64,000 nucleotides of DNA from Candidatus Thiothrix sulfatifontis (lineage in GTDB: Bacteria; Pseudomonadota; Gammaproteobacteria; Thiotrichales; Thiotrichaceae). Below the pieces are notes generated by a model. That model worked only from the letters and a program-made list of their open reading frames with translations. It was not told the origin of the DNA and made no database searches. Positions 44,240 through 53,535 of the stretch are shown in pieces. The stretch is taken from assembly GCA_022828425.1 (NCBI GenBank), contig CP094685.1:3328046-3392045 (forward strand), in the 5' to 3' direction. The position numbers were made by a program, and so were the translations under genes. Numbering within the stretch: the first letter of the stretch is position 1; each line of letters begins with the position of its first letter.

Positions 44240-45699
44240 GTGAATGCACGCACTTCTTGGAGCAAAGCGGTGTTATTCACCAACGACTCGCCATAAGAGG
44301 GAATCATCGCCTTCAGCTTGGTTTTCCACTCGGCAGACGCCATTTCAGTGGCAAAACATTTCTCCAACACTTGCAACATTGCCGTCACCGTGACCGACGC
44401 ACCGGGAGACGCACCCAGCAACCCCGCCAGTGAACCATCGGCGGCAGTGATAACTTCGGTACCGAACTCCAACTTGCCGCCTTTCACCGGGTCTTTTTTA
44501 ATGATTTGCACCCGTTGCCCGGCACTCGCCAATGTCCAGTCTTCATCACGCGCTTCGGGATAATATTCGCGCAAAGCGTCCATGCGTGAATCATGATTCT
44601 GCATCACTTCCGACACCAAGTAGCGAATCAGGTCAAAACTGCTCAAACCCACCTTTGCCATTGGCAATAAATTGTTCGGCTTGATCGACTCGACCAAATC
44701 CAATACCGAACCTTCTTTGAGGAATTTGGTGGTGAAACCGGCAAACGGCCCAAACAACAACGCTTTTTCGCCATCAATAATGCGCGTATCCAAATGCGGC
44801 ACTGACATTGGCGGCGCACCAATCGACGCTTTGCCATAAACCTTGGCAAAATGTTGACTCACAATTTCCGGTTTTTTACAGACTAACCATTGACCACTAA
44901 CGGGGAAACCGCCGTAGCCCTTGCCCTCTTCAATGCCGGATTTTTGCAACAATGGCAAAGCACCACCGCCAGCGCCTAAAAACACAAAATCTGCCGTCAG
45001 GGTCAGCGTGTCTAAAATGCTATCGGTTTCTTGGGTCACAATGCGCCATTTGCCATCGGCTTGTTTGCGCAGGCTTTTCACCTCGTGCTTGACAAGAACA
45101 TCAACGTTATCAAAGTTCTGCAAATAGCCGATCATGCTGCGCGTCAACGAGCCGAAATTCACATCCGAACCGTGCAGCACCCGTGTTCCGGCGACGCGCT
45201 GGTTGGGATCGCGCCCATTCATCACCAGTGGCATCCAAACTTTCAAGACAGCCGGATCTTCGCTGTATTCCATGCTCGCAAACATCGGGTGTTGGCGCAG
45301 CAACTCAAAGCGCTTGCGCAAAAACGCAACATTTTTTTCACCCCACACAAAGCTCAAGTGCGGGGTCGGATTAATGAAGGATGGCGGCTCTGGCAAGGCT
45401 TCTTGCTGCACCAAATACGACCAAAATTGCAGGGTGCGCTCAAATGACTCATTGATTGCAAACGCTTTGCTGGCATCTACCGAGCCATCGGCCTGTTCCG
45501 GGGTGTAATTCAATTCGCAGTAGGCTGCGTGACCCGTACCGGCATTATTCCAGCCGCTGGTGCTTTCCATCGCCACATCATCCAGACGCTCAATGATGCT
45601 GATTGTCAACAATGGGTTTAGCTGTTTCAGCAACACGCCCAAGGTAGCACTCATTGTGCCTGCGCCTACCAGCACCACGTTTACATTCTTCGCAACCAT
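44197..45699 (-). CDS. mqo: Malate:quinone oxidoreductase
   Basis: 500 residues; start at 45699 has AAGG upstream. FAD-binding VVLVGAGTMSATLGVLLKQL, SGWNNAGTGHAAYCELNYTP and the ending region GASPGASVTVTAMLQVLEKC are typical of Mqo. Peripheral membrane enzyme oxidising malate to oxaloacetate with quinone. Followed at 193 bases by aceA, both in the same direction. Confidence 0.96.
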   Translation of the reverse strand: MVAKNVNVVLVGAGTMSATLGVLLKQLNPLLTISIIERLDDVAMESTSGWNNAGTGHAAYCELNYTPEQADGSVDASKAFAINESFERTLQFWSYLVQQEALPEPPSFINPTPHLSFVWGEKNVAFLRKRFELLRQHPMFASMEYSEDPAVLKVWMPLVMNGRDPNQRVAGTRVLHGSDVNFGSLTRSMIGYLQNFDNVDVLVKHEVKSLRKQADGKWRIVTQETDSILDTLTLTADFVFLGAGGGALPLLQKSGIEEGKGYGGFPVSGQWLVCKKPEIVSQHFAKVYGKASIGAPPMSVPHLDTRIIDGEKALLFGPFAGFTTKFLKEGSVLDLVESIKPNNLLPMAKVGLSSFDLIRYLVSEVMQNHDSRMDALREYYPEARDEDWTLASAGQRVQIIKKDPVKGGKLEFGTEVITAADGSLAGLLGASPGASVTVTAMLQVLEKCFATEMASAEWKTKLKAMIPSYGESLVNNTALLQEVRAFTLSTLGLTKTDVKH

Positions 45700-45788
45700 A
45701 TTCACCTTCAAAGAGCTAAAGATAAGAAAACACCGATAATAAAATGGGAAGGGCAATCATTTCTAGCAGTGCCTAACCTATTTTTGAG

Positions 45789-45806
45789 AAGATTGTCGAC
45801 AATCTT
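45789..45806. promoter_or_regulatory. 18-bp perfect palindrome upstream of mqo
   Basis: AAGATTGTCGACAATCTT lies 90 bases before the mqo start. It is the best copy of the TGTCGACA-type motif. The remaining part of the 45,700-46,061 gap holds a TTTTGATCAAAA palindrome at 45,961 and the leader of the next gene. Confidence 0.7.
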
Positions 45807-46017
45807 ACCATAAGCAACCGACAAAGTGAGGAGTGATGCGGCATTGCAGCATTTTACCCAACTGAAACATTTTGCATCATTGAACACCGCATCATAAAAT
45901 TTAATTATTAAATAAGTTAATCTGTTATCAATAAACCAAAGAAATACACAATAAAAAAGCTTTTGATCAAAAAAAGAAAAAGTGTGTTCGCTATCACAGT
46001 CTGAACGTGGTTTTTTG

Positions 46018-46061
46018 CCTATTCTGCACCCATAGGAAACGACACGACGGGAGCTAACACG
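46018..46061 (+). promoter_or_regulatory. Leader of paralogue 1 with CCTAT/ATAGG hairpin
   Basis: CCTATTCT (46018) and ATAGG (46032) form a small inverted repeat before the gene; GGGAG lies at a good distance from the ATG. The leader of paralogue 2 (46,622-46,646) has CCTATTCT and AATAGG at nearly the same distance. Confidence 0.45.
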
Positions 46062-46367
46062 ATGTTTAAAGTCTATATTAACGGGAGTTTTGACTCCGCA
46101 CACGAGACACTCAGCAATGCTTGTCGCTATGCACGGACGCAAGCTATTCTCGATCAGCAAGCCTACGTCACGGTGTTTGCAGAAGGTAAAAGCACCAAAC
46201 CGGGGCTGGATACTGAAAAAGCCATGATGAAGGGTGTACCTGCTTACATTATCACGCCTCACGCACGTGCTATCACTGAGCACCGTGAAGAGCAGCGTAG
46301 CGCTGGAATTGGTAATTTAGTTGCCGCCGCCGCACGCCATTCAATGGGAATCTCCAAGGGTTTTTAA
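46062..46367 (+). CDS. Unknown 101-aa protein, tandem paralogue 1
   Basis: Starts MFKVYINGSFDSAHETLSNA and contains CRYARTQAILDQQAYVTVFA and GVPAYIITP. Not recognised. The second paralogue of identical length lies 302 bases downstream and conserves MFKV, the ACR-AR-QA helix, AY-TVF and GVP-YII-P. No signal peptide or membrane helix; an alpha/beta fold is likely. The C-terminal 30 residues differ strongly between the copies. Preceded by a GGGAG ribosome site and followed by structured RNA and terminator. Confidence 0.75.
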   Translation: MFKVYINGSFDSAHETLSNACRYARTQAILDQQAYVTVFAEGKSTKPGLDTEKAMMKGVPAYIITPHARAITEHREEQRSAGIGNLVAAAARHSMGISKGF

Positions 46368-46384
46368 ACACAACTCAATAAAAA

Positions 46385-46498
46385 ATAGGGCTAAACGAAC
46401 AGTAGGTTGTTCGTTAAACAGTCTTTGTGTTTTCAGCAGATGGGGCTACCTGCTGAATACACGAAGCATCTTCGAGCGGGGCATGTCCCCGCTTTTTC
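46385..46498 (+). ncRNA. Structured 3' region and terminator of paralogue 1
   Basis: After ATAGGGCTAAA (46385-46395) come stem AACGAACA/TGTTCGTT (46394-46415), a 17-bp arm with one mismatch (46423-46466) and the terminator AGCGGGG/CCCCGCT with T5 (46475-46498). Such folded 3' ends can be stable small RNAs or protect the mRNA. The same 11-base word starts the segment after paralogue 2. The remaining 46,499-46,621 is A+T-rich with no gene. Confidence 0.55.
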
Positions 46499-46621
46499 TT
46501 TGGGTGCGATTACACTGCAAAACGCCAAAACTCATAAATAAAAATCTAAATATACAAAAAATATTTGATCATTGTTTTTTCTATTGTGTGTTTACTGTCA
46601 CATATCGAGGCACGCAATTCC

Positions 46622-46669
46622 CCTATTCTTCTCGCATAGCAATAGGAATGGCAGACAGGAGTTTTCAAC
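46622..46669 (+). promoter_or_regulatory. Leader of paralogue 2
   Basis: CCTATTCT at 46622 and AATAGG at 46641, then ACAGGAG before the ATG; same order as in front of paralogue 1. TTTGATCA precedes both leaders by about 55-60 bases. Confidence 0.45.
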
Positions 46670-46975
46670 ATGTTCAAGGTTTTTCTTGACGGCACGTATC
46701 ATTCAACACACAAGACTTTCGCAGAAGCCTGTCGCAACGCACGCATTCAAGCGGAGCGCTACCAAAACGCTTACTTTACAGTGTTTGAAGCAGGCGATGA
46801 CATTGATCGGGCGTTTCATGCCAGCAGCGACACCTTGTGTGGCGTGCCAGACTACATTATTTCGCCAAGTGATGGCATTTCACACGGAGCGGTTTCATTG
46901 ACAACCGCAGAATCTCTGTTGCGGGTACGTTTGCCGTCGCATACGTTTGGGATGTACGAACACCCACTGATATAA
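46670..46975 (+). CDS. Unknown 101-aa protein, tandem paralogue 2
   Basis: Starts MFKVFLDGTYHSTHKTFAEA; then ACRNARIQAERYQNAYFTVF and GVPDYIISP, matching paralogue 1. The C-terminal tail differs (LLRVRLPSHTFGMYEHPLI). AGGAG lies before the ATG. Since gene, leader and 3' RNA are all duplicated, the unit as a whole was copied. Function unknown. Confidence 0.75.
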   Translation: MFKVFLDGTYHSTHKTFAEACRNARIQAERYQNAYFTVFEAGDDIDRAFHASSDTLCGVPDYIISPSDGISHGAVSLTTAESLLRVRLPSHTFGMYEHPLI

Positions 46976-46992
46976 GTTTACCGAATGCATTT

Positions 46993-47104
46993 ATAGGGCT
47001 AAAAAAACCTTGAGATAATGGCCTACCTATTTAAAGGGCTGGTAGGTAGGCCATCGTGAATAATCCGGTTTGGGCTTTCTGGGTTATTCGTCTCAAGGCA
47101 TAAA
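46993..47104 (+). ncRNA. Predicted three-way-junction RNA after paralogue 2
   Basis: ATAGGGCTAAA (46993) leads into outer stem CCTTGAGA/TCTCAAGG (47008-47015 with 47091-47098). It encloses hairpin ATGGCCTACCTA/TAGGTAGGCCAT (47018-47054) and hairpin GAATAATCC/GGGTTATTC (47058-47089, one G-T), with linkers of only one to three bases. A strong terminator follows at 47,108. This amount of nested pairing is not expected by chance. Hand-folded, so energies are unknown. Confidence 0.6.
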
Positions 47105-47107
47105 AAG

Positions 47108-47132
47108 AAAAGCGGGGCTTAGCCCCGCTTTT
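47108..47132. terminator. Bidirectional terminator between paralogue 2 and fadL
   Basis: AAAAGCGGGGCT directly faces AGCCCCGCTTTT; T runs for both directions. Confidence 0.9.
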
Positions 47133-47158
47133 CAACTCCTCCTACCGATTCTTTTCTA

Positions 47159-48427
47159 TTAGAACTCTACGCTGTAAGCAATCCCTACGGCATCCTGATC
47201 CATCGTCAAGTCATAGGCATCCATCGGGATAGGGCCTGCGGGTGGCAGCACTGCCGTGCCTTCCACTGTGTTTTCAAACGCGTGAATGTATGAACCCACG
47301 ATTTTGGATTTTGGTGTCAGCTTTTTCTCAAAACCCAAAGACAAGTGGTCTTCCACAACAGCCGGTGCCAAAACATTAATAGTGGTTACACCGCCAGCTA
47401 ATGGGCTTTCCGCGCGGTTGTAACCCGCCATTAATGCCAAACCGTCATTTATTTGCTGTTTCACCCCGATTTTGTACACGGTTTGGTCTTCCCAGCCAAA
47501 TCCAGGGCCATTCTCAGCACCAAATGGCAGCGGTGTAGACGGTGAGTTACCAATAGCGTCGACACCGGAATATTCAATCTGTTGCACGTCTGCTGCGATC
47601 AATGTCTGCGGTGTGGCTTGAAACGCGATACCGGCAGTGGTAGCGGCAGGCACATCAAATTCGCCGCCATTCGGGAATAAACCGCTGTATTCATCCAGTT
47701 TGCCCATGCTCACTTTAGAACGGTACGCAAGCCCAGCCGACAACTTGTCAGACAATTTACCTTGAACGCCCACTGTCGCGCCAATGCCTGTGGATTTAGA
47801 ACCGCCGTTGTCCGTTAATTTCGTTGGGTCACTGCTAAAACCAGTGAACGCACCCAAGCCTTCCGCTTCAAAACGCTGACCGACCAAGTTGACGGATGCA
47901 CCGACAGCAACATTTTCATTCACTTTATAGCTAGCGGTTGGTGCAATGAATACTTGTTTCAGGTCGATACTGGTAGAAGTTCCCGGCAAACCGCCAAACG
48001 AACCTGCACCAAACGGTACACCGTTATCGTAAGCGGTATTCATGCCGCCGTTACCGTAGGCAACCACACCGACTGACAAACCGCCCTTCATGTCGCGCTT
48101 GTAACCCGCTTCCGGGATCAGGAACATTTCATCGCCATTACCGTCAGCCTCTACAGCCGTGCCGGTAGGTGAAAAAGGTGCTTTCAGGGAAACAGTACGG
48201 TTTGGTTTAAAAACTTCCAAACCCACATCGTAACCGTCCGGTGCAAACGATGCTGCCGCCGGGTTAGCCGCCATGCTCATCGGGCTGACAGCGAAACCAG
48301 CCGCAGCGCCACCCATTGCTTTGTGGGTTTGACCCAAGCCAGTCGGTGCAAGACCGTTGGTGGCGAACGCTGACGGTGTGCCAAGTGCGAATAGCACCGC
48401 TGCTGCAAGGGTAGTTTTTCTCAACAT
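47159..48427 (-). CDS. FadL/OmpP1/TodX outer membrane porin
   Basis: 422 residues. Signal peptide MLRKTTLAAAVLFALGTPSA; the mature start ATNGLAPTGLGQTHKAMGGA with SMAANPAAAS is the FadL N-terminal hatch. Gly/aromatic-alternating strands and a C-terminal Phe mark an outer membrane barrel. Takes up hydrophobic compounds such as fatty acids. Monocistronic; 150 bp A+T-rich leader upstream. Confidence 0.93.
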   Translation of the reverse strand: MLRKTTLAAAVLFALGTPSAFATNGLAPTGLGQTHKAMGGAAAGFAVSPMSMAANPAAASFAPDGYDVGLEVFKPNRTVSLKAPFSPTGTAVEADGNGDEMFLIPEAGYKRDMKGGLSVGVVAYGNGGMNTAYDNGVPFGAGSFGGLPGTSTSIDLKQVFIAPTASYKVNENVAVGASVNLVGQRFEAEGLGAFTGFSSDPTKLTDNGGSKSTGIGATVGVQGKLSDKLSAGLAYRSKVSMGKLDEYSGLFPNGGEFDVPAATTAGIAFQATPQTLIAADVQQIEYSGVDAIGNSPSTPLPFGAENGPGFGWEDQTVYKIGVKQQINDGLALMAGYNRAESPLAGGVTTINVLAPAVVEDHLSLGFEKKLTPKSKIVGSYIHAFENTVEGTAVLPPAGPIPMDAYDLTMDQDAVGIAYSVEF

Positions 48428-48579
48428 AAATAATCACTCCTCCACTGTATTTTTGCGATTTCTCAACATTTGTTGCGAAATAGTGACTGAGGCGTATTAA
48501 GTTGTCAAATGCTTATTATTAAGCAAAACAATAGCTTATTATAATATAATAATATACAACCTTACATTATGATTATTTA

Positions 48580-49320
48580 TTAATCACACAAGAGTGTTGC
48601 GACGCGCTGCGCATCCTCTTCCGTATCGACCCCTGCTCCGGGAATTTCCGCAGCAATATCAACGTGGATACGATAGCCATGCGCCAATGCACGCAACTGT
48701 TCTAGCTTTTCCAATTGCTCGGTTTGCGCGGGCGGCATCCCTGCAAACGCTTTCAAGAAGCCCGCACGGTACGCATACATTCCAATATGCCGTAACGCAT
48801 AATCTTGCAATAAAATCCCTTCATCCCGCTGAAATGGAATGGGCGCACGGCTGAAATACAAGGCCATGCCCCGCACATCCCGCACGACTTTGACGATATT
48901 AGGGTTAAGAAAATCAACCTCTGTGAGAATCGGTGTCGCCAAAGTTGCAATGCTCGCTTGCGGGTATTGCGCCAAATTACGCGCCAATTGATGCAAATTT
49001 TCTACAGGTGTAAGTGGCTCATCCCCCTGCAAATTCACCACGATGGTGTCATCTGCCCAGCCTTGTTGTTGCACCACTTCGGCAAGGCGGTCACTGCCAG
49101 TTTCGTGCGTGCTGGCAGTCATGGCAACTTGTGCCCCAAACGCGCTGCACACGCGCCGGATACGTTCATCATCCGTCGCCACCAACACCGTAGCAAAACC
49201 GGCTGCCATTGCCCGCTCGTGGACATGCTGAATCAAAGGCTTGCCTGCCAGTTCGCGTAAGGGTTTGCCCGGCAAGCGTGACGAAGCATACCGCGCCGGA
49301 ATCACCAACACTGTATTCAT
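48580..49320 (-). CDS. kdsB: CMP-KDO synthetase
   Basis: 246 residues. [32 protein letters not shown] and NLQGDEPL define KdsB. Activates KDO with CTP for the lipid A inner core. Last gene of the leftward envelope operon, overlapping the Trm112-like gene by ATGA. Confidence 0.96.
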   Translation of the reverse strand: MNTVLVIPARYASSRLPGKPLRELAGKPLIQHVHERAMAAGFATVLVATDDERIRRVCSAFGAQVAMTASTHETGSDRLAEVVQQQGWADDTIVVNLQGDEPLTPVENLHQLARNLAQYPQASIATLATPILTEVDFLNPNIVKVVRDVRGMALYFSRAPIPFQRDEGILLQDYALRHIGMYAYRAGFLKAFAGMPPAQTEQLEKLEQLRALAHGYRIHVDIAAEIPGAGVDTEEDAQRVATLLCD

Positions 49321-49508
49321 TCGTGCAAGGCTTCCACTTCTTCTTGGGTCAACGCGCGGGCTTCTTCTTCCAACATCACCGGAATGCCATCCCGAATCGG
49401 GTAAGCCAACCGCGCCGATTTCGACACCAGCTCTTGTTTAGCCTTGTCATAAATAAGCGGCCCTTTAGTGACGGGGCAAGCCAAAATTTCCAGCAATTTC
49501 TTATCCAT
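49317..49508 (-). CDS. Trm112 family protein (YcaR-like)
   Basis: 63 residues from ATG 49508: [19 protein letters not shown] then [14 protein letters not shown]. The family normally has a Cys-x-x-Cys zinc pair; here only one Cys (ACPVT) remains, as in E. coli YcaR. Typically sits between lpxK and kdsB, as here. Function unclear; it overlaps lpxK by eight bases. Confidence 0.9.
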   Translation of the reverse strand: MDKKLLEILACPVTKGPLIYDKAKQELVSKSARLAYPIRDGIPVMLEEEARALTQEEVEALHE

Positions 49509-50427
49509 GTTTGAATCCTTGTAAACGGGTGAGCAAAGCGTGGGCAAGCGTCGCATCCAGCACTGCCTCAATCGGCAGATACCAAGCGTTTTGCCCAGCG
49601 AATTGACGGCATTTTACCGCATCTTTTTCCGTCATGATGATGGGATGTGTGTCGTCAAAGCACAATTCTGTGCCAGTAAAGGCGTGATGATCGGGGTAAA
49701 GGTGTGGAATGACCTGCAAACCCGCCTGTTCCAGCGACTGGAGGAAGCGCTGCGGATTGCCGATGCCGGTAACAACATGCACGGTTTTGCCTGCCAATGT
49801 CATTAACGATTGCGTTTCATCTGTTGCCAAATTCACCAAAGTATCGCCGCGTATTTGCATGGTATCGCCATTGACGATCACAAAATCGCAAGATTGCAAA
49901 CGCGAGATAGGTTCGCGCAATGGGCCTGCGGGCAGGCAAAAACCGTTCCCAAAACGCCGTTGCCCGTCCACCACACAGATTTCCACATCACGCCCCATAC
50001 GATAGTGTTGCAAACCATCATCAGCAATCACCATGTCGCAAGTGTGTTGTTGCAGCAAAGTAGCAATCGCTTGGTTGCGGTCGCTGCCAATCGCGATAGG
50101 AACTTGAGTGCGTTGCTTAATCAGCGTCGGTTCATCACCAATATCACCCGCTTGACGTTGATACCCCCGACTCACCACCCCCGGCTTAAATCCTGCCTCG
50201 CGCAGCCGTTCCACCAACCAAATCACCAACGGCGTTTTCCCCGTGCCACCCACCGAAATATTGCCAACGACGATGACAGGCACGGGATGTTTCACTTGCT
50301 GGCGTTTATGCTGCCAACGCCGCCACGCCGCTAAAACACAAAACAGTCCCGTCAATGGCAACAGCAGGTACTTACCCAGCCGATCATTGCCATACCAAAC
50401 GTTTAGCAGCCAGCGCTCAAGTGTCAT
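49501..50427 (-). CDS. lpxK: Tetraacyldisaccharide 4'-kinase
   Basis: 308 residues from ATG 50427. An N-terminal membrane helix and P-loop [20 protein letters not shown], then VVSRGY and [13 protein letters not shown], all typical of LpxK. Phosphorylates lipid A disaccharide. Overlaps the end of msbA by 11 bases. Confidence 0.95.
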   Translation of the reverse strand: MTLERWLLNVWYGNDRLGKYLLLPLTGLFCVLAAWRRWQHKRQQVKHPVPVIVVGNISVGGTGKTPLVIWLVERLREAGFKPGVVSRGYQRQAGDIGDEPTLIKQRTQVPIAIGSDRNQAIATLLQQHTCDMVIADDGLQHYRMGRDVEICVVDGQRRFGNGFCLPAGPLREPISRLQSCDFVIVNGDTMQIRGDTLVNLATDETQSLMTLAGKTVHVVTGIGNPQRFLQSLEQAGLQVIPHLYPDHHAFTGTELCFDDTHPIIMTEKDAVKCRQFAGQNAWYLPIEAVLDATLAHALLTRLQGFKHG

Positions 50428-52168
50428 CGTGAAATTGCAGCGCGTGCAAGCGTGCATACTGCCCATTCAGCGCCAGCAATTCGCCATGCTTGCCGGATTC
50501 GATGATCGCCCCGTCTTGCATCACCAAAATGCGATCCGCATTCTCAATCGTCGACAAACGGTGCGCAATCATGAATGTGGTACGGTTACTGAGCAAATTA
50601 TCCAACGCCGCTTGGATATGGCGCTCGGATTCAGTATCCAACGCCGACGTTGCCTCATCCAAAATCAACACCGGCGCATTCGAGAGAATCGCCCGCGCAA
50701 TCGACAAGCGTTGGCGTTGCCCACCGGATAACATCACCCCATTGTCGCCAATCAGCGTATCAAAACCCTGCGGCAACTTTTCGATGAATTCCAACGCAAA
50801 AGCGGCTTCAGCGGCGGCACGAATTTGCGCATCATCCATGCCACGCATATCGCCGTAAGCAATATTATTCCGCACACTATCGTTAAACAGCACCACGTCC
50901 TGCCCAACATACGCAATATGACTGCGCAAGTTGTACAAACTCAACTCGGCTACGCGCACCCCATCGAGCAAGATTTCGCCCTGTTGCACATCGTAAAAAC
51001 GCGGCAATAAGTTCACCAGCGTGGTTTTGCCACTGCCTGACTTGCCCACCAAGGCAATTTTTTCACCGGGGTTGACGCGCAAATCAATGTCACGCAACAC
51101 CCACTTATCGGTGTTCGGGTAACGGAATGAAACGTTATGAAACAGCACTTCGCCCCGGCATTGAGTCAGCGCTTGCTTGCCAGTATCGGCTTCGGTGGGG
51201 CTATCCAACAACTCAAAAATGCCCTCACCCGCCGCAATCGCGGTCTGCAATTGCGCATTCAACTGCGTCAAATTGCGGATAGGGGTGAGCATCAGAATCA
51301 TCGCCATAATGAAGGAGATAAACGTACCCGGCGACAAGGTTTCCAGCGTCGATTCACGGGTCGCCATGAAGACAATCGCGGCGAGTGCCACTGCCACCAT
51401 GAATTGCACCAAGGGCGTACTGAGCAATTCCGTCACCATGCGTTTCATGTGCAGGTCAATGTTCTGCTCATTGGCAGCCCCGAAGCGGCGTTCTTCATAC
51501 GGTTCGCCGTTGAAAATTCGCACAACCTTGTAACCACGGATCATTTCATTAGCAATTTGGGTCACATCCCCCACCGAATCCTGCACTTTATGGCTCAAAC
51601 GGCGCAAACGGCGCGTGGCGTACACCACAATCAGCGCAATCACCGGCACAATCACCAAGATACCCAAGGTTAATTGCCAGCTATACACCAACATTAAGCC
51701 CAACAAGCCGAGAATAGTGACCGAATCTTGCACCAGGGTCGTCATGCCGCGAATACTGGCATTCGCCACCTGATCAATGTAATAACTGACGTAAGCCAAT
51801 AATTTGCCCGCTTGGGTATTCTCAAAAAAGCTGACCGGCATCCGCAATAACTGGTTAAACACCTGATTGCGCAAAGTTTTAGTGACTTGCCGCCCGATCA
51901 TGCCGATGTAATACCCCGACAAAAACATCGCCGCACCACGCAACAAAAACAGCCCCAGAATCCCCACTGGCAACCACATAATGGTATCGGGGTCACGTTG
52001 CATAATTGCCTTGTCCAGCAAAGGTTGCAGCCCCCACGCAAAAAATGGCTGCGTCATCGCGCTGATCACCAAGCCCACCGTTGCCAGCGCCAAGTAATGC
52101 CAGTAGCCCAACGAATAGCCAATCAGCCGTCGATAAACCTGCCAGCCCGTCGTGCGTGGTGTTGTCAT
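50417..52168 (-). CDS. msbA: Lipid A export ABC transporter
   Basis: 583 residues: six membrane helices and an ATPase domain with GKSGSGKTTLVNLLPRFYDV, LSGGQRQRLSIARAIL and VLILDEATSALDTESE. Flips core-lipid A across the inner membrane. Between exbD (one base away) and lpxK in the operon. Confidence 0.96.
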   Translation of the reverse strand: MTTPRTTGWQVYRRLIGYSLGYWHYLALATVGLVISAMTQPFFAWGLQPLLDKAIMQRDPDTIMWLPVGILGLFLLRGAAMFLSGYYIGMIGRQVTKTLRNQVFNQLLRMPVSFFENTQAGKLLAYVSYYIDQVANASIRGMTTLVQDSVTILGLLGLMLVYSWQLTLGILVIVPVIALIVVYATRRLRRLSHKVQDSVGDVTQIANEMIRGYKVVRIFNGEPYEERRFGAANEQNIDLHMKRMVTELLSTPLVQFMVAVALAAIVFMATRESTLETLSPGTFISFIMAMILMLTPIRNLTQLNAQLQTAIAAGEGIFELLDSPTEADTGKQALTQCRGEVLFHNVSFRYPNTDKWVLRDIDLRVNPGEKIALVGKSGSGKTTLVNLLPRFYDVQQGEILLDGVRVAELSLYNLRSHIAYVGQDVVLFNDSVRNNIAYGDMRGMDDAQIRAAAEAAFALEFIEKLPQGFDTLIGDNGVMLSGGQRQRLSIARAILSNAPVLILDEATSALDTESERHIQAALDNLLSNRTTFMIAHRLSTIENADRILVMQDGAIIESGKHGELLALNGQYARLHALQFHDDT

Positions 52169-52169
52169 C

Positions 52170-52604
52170 CTATTCCTGTGGTTTGCGGGTCGCTTGCGAG
52201 GTTGCCATCGAAAAATTGGTCAACCCCAAGCGCCCGGCGATGTCCATTGCGGTCACGACTGCCTGATAATTGACACTCGCATCCGCCGAAATGACCAGTG
52301 GCGGGGTATTATTACCCATTTCTTCCAAGGTCATGCTCATGGCTTGAAACAGCGTTTCCGGCTGATTATTCAACACTTCACGCCCATTAATGTAGTAACG
52401 CCCTTGCCCGTCGATCAGCAGTTCCAGCTTATCTTCCGAGGAAGCCGCCGCCACATTACTGGCCGTCGGCAACTCAATCTTGAGTTCAGCGTTCTTGTCA
52501 AAGGTAGTCGTGACCATGAAAAAAATCAACAGCATGAACACCACATCAATCAACGAGGTCAAATCGACCTTGCTTTCACTGCGTTCACGGGTACGGAATT
52601 TCAT
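52170..52604 (-). CDS. exbD: ExbD/TolR family protein
   Basis: 144 residues, one membrane helix DLTSLIDVVFMLLIFFMVTT with the channel Asp, then a periplasmic domain. Works with ExbB to use proton flow. Overlaps exbB by ATGA. Confidence 0.93.
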   Translation of the reverse strand: MKFRTRERSESKVDLTSLIDVVFMLLIFFMVTTTFDKNAELKIELPTASNVAAASSEDKLELLIDGQGRYYINGREVLNNQPETLFQAMSMTLEEMGNNTPPLVISADASVNYQAVVTAMDIAGRLGLTNFSMATSQATRKPQE

Positions 52605-53260
52605 GCAGGCTTACCCCCGCGAGGCAGCGGTGCGGGCGCTCCCGTTGGTAATGTTTTGCGGCTGGAATTGGCAATTTCAATCAACCGTAGCGCTTCACGT
52701 TCCATGATCGCCACGTAACCGTCAACTTTGGCTTTGAAATAACGCTCAAATACCAAAGTAGTAATCGCAATCAACAAACCCACCACGGTTGTCACCAACG
52801 CCTCGGAAATCCCCCCCGCCATTTGCTGCGGATTACCCACGCCAGCGGTATTAATCGCGCTGAAAACCCCGATCATCCCCAACACGGTTCCCAACAAGCC
52901 CATCATTGGCGCAATCGTAATGATCGTACCCAAAGCTGGCAGGTAACGTTCTAATTCTTGTACGACGTGGCGTCCAGCTTCTTCGACGTTCTCTTTCATA
53001 ATATGACGTGGCAAGTCGCGGCTTTCCAGCCCCGTCGCTAACACGCGCCCCAAGAGCGAACCGTTGCGTAATTCATCGACTTGCACGTCGGCTAATTTGG
53101 TGATGCCAGCCAACTTGCGGGCGCGTTCAATGTCGCTGGAAGGTACCACTTTACTGACCCGTAACGACAGAAAACGCTCAATAATAATCGCCAGTGCAAT
53201 CATCGAACTCAGAATCAGGGGGAACATCATAATCCCGCCAGATTTGATTAATTCAAACAT
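52601..53260 (-). CDS. exbB: MotA/TolQ/ExbB proton channel protein
   Basis: 219 residues, three membrane helices; GTIITIAPMMGLLGTVLGMI and GGISEALVTTVVGLLIAIT are signature stretches. First gene of the envelope operon. Divergent from ppk. Confidence 0.94.
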   Translation of the reverse strand: MFELIKSGGIMMFPLILSSMIALAIIIERFLSLRVSKVVPSSDIERARKLAGITKLADVQVDELRNGSLLGRVLATGLESRDLPRHIMKENVEEAGRHVVQELERYLPALGTIITIAPMMGLLGTVLGMIGVFSAINTAGVGNPQQMAGGISEALVTTVVGLLIAITTLVFERYFKAKVDGYVAIMEREALRLIEIANSSRKTLPTGAPAPLPRGGKPA

Positions 53261-53457
53261 ATCTAATCATGCCTCATTTTTTTATGATTCAGCCCACATG
53301 GTGTATGATCGGCGACCGTCACTTAACTATATCAATAAAACCATTACACAGTGTACTGTCGATCATGAGAATAACAACAACTGCCCCTGCCAACTTGCCG
53401 CCATTACCGTTACGCTATTTTTGGCGTCTAGGCGAAGATGATTACCTCTACAGAGAG

Positions 53458-53474
53458 TGTCATCAAAGCGTCAC
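53458..53474 (+). promoter_or_regulatory. Possible Pho box upstream of ppk
   Basis: TGTCATCAAAGCGTCAC has two TGTCAY-like repeats 11 bp apart (second with one mismatch), 62 bases before the ppk ATG. PhoB sites have this layout. Confidence 0.35.
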
Positions 53475-53535
53475 AACCTGCTACTATGGTGGCTGCCAAT
53501 TACTAACAATACCGGATACGGAACAGGATGTTATC

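Noticed and set aside
53269..53535. N-terminal extension of ppk to an ATG at 53269
   Set aside because: The extra residues do not look like PPK, the region should hold promoters for ppk and exbB, and the ATG at 53536 has a good ribosome site.
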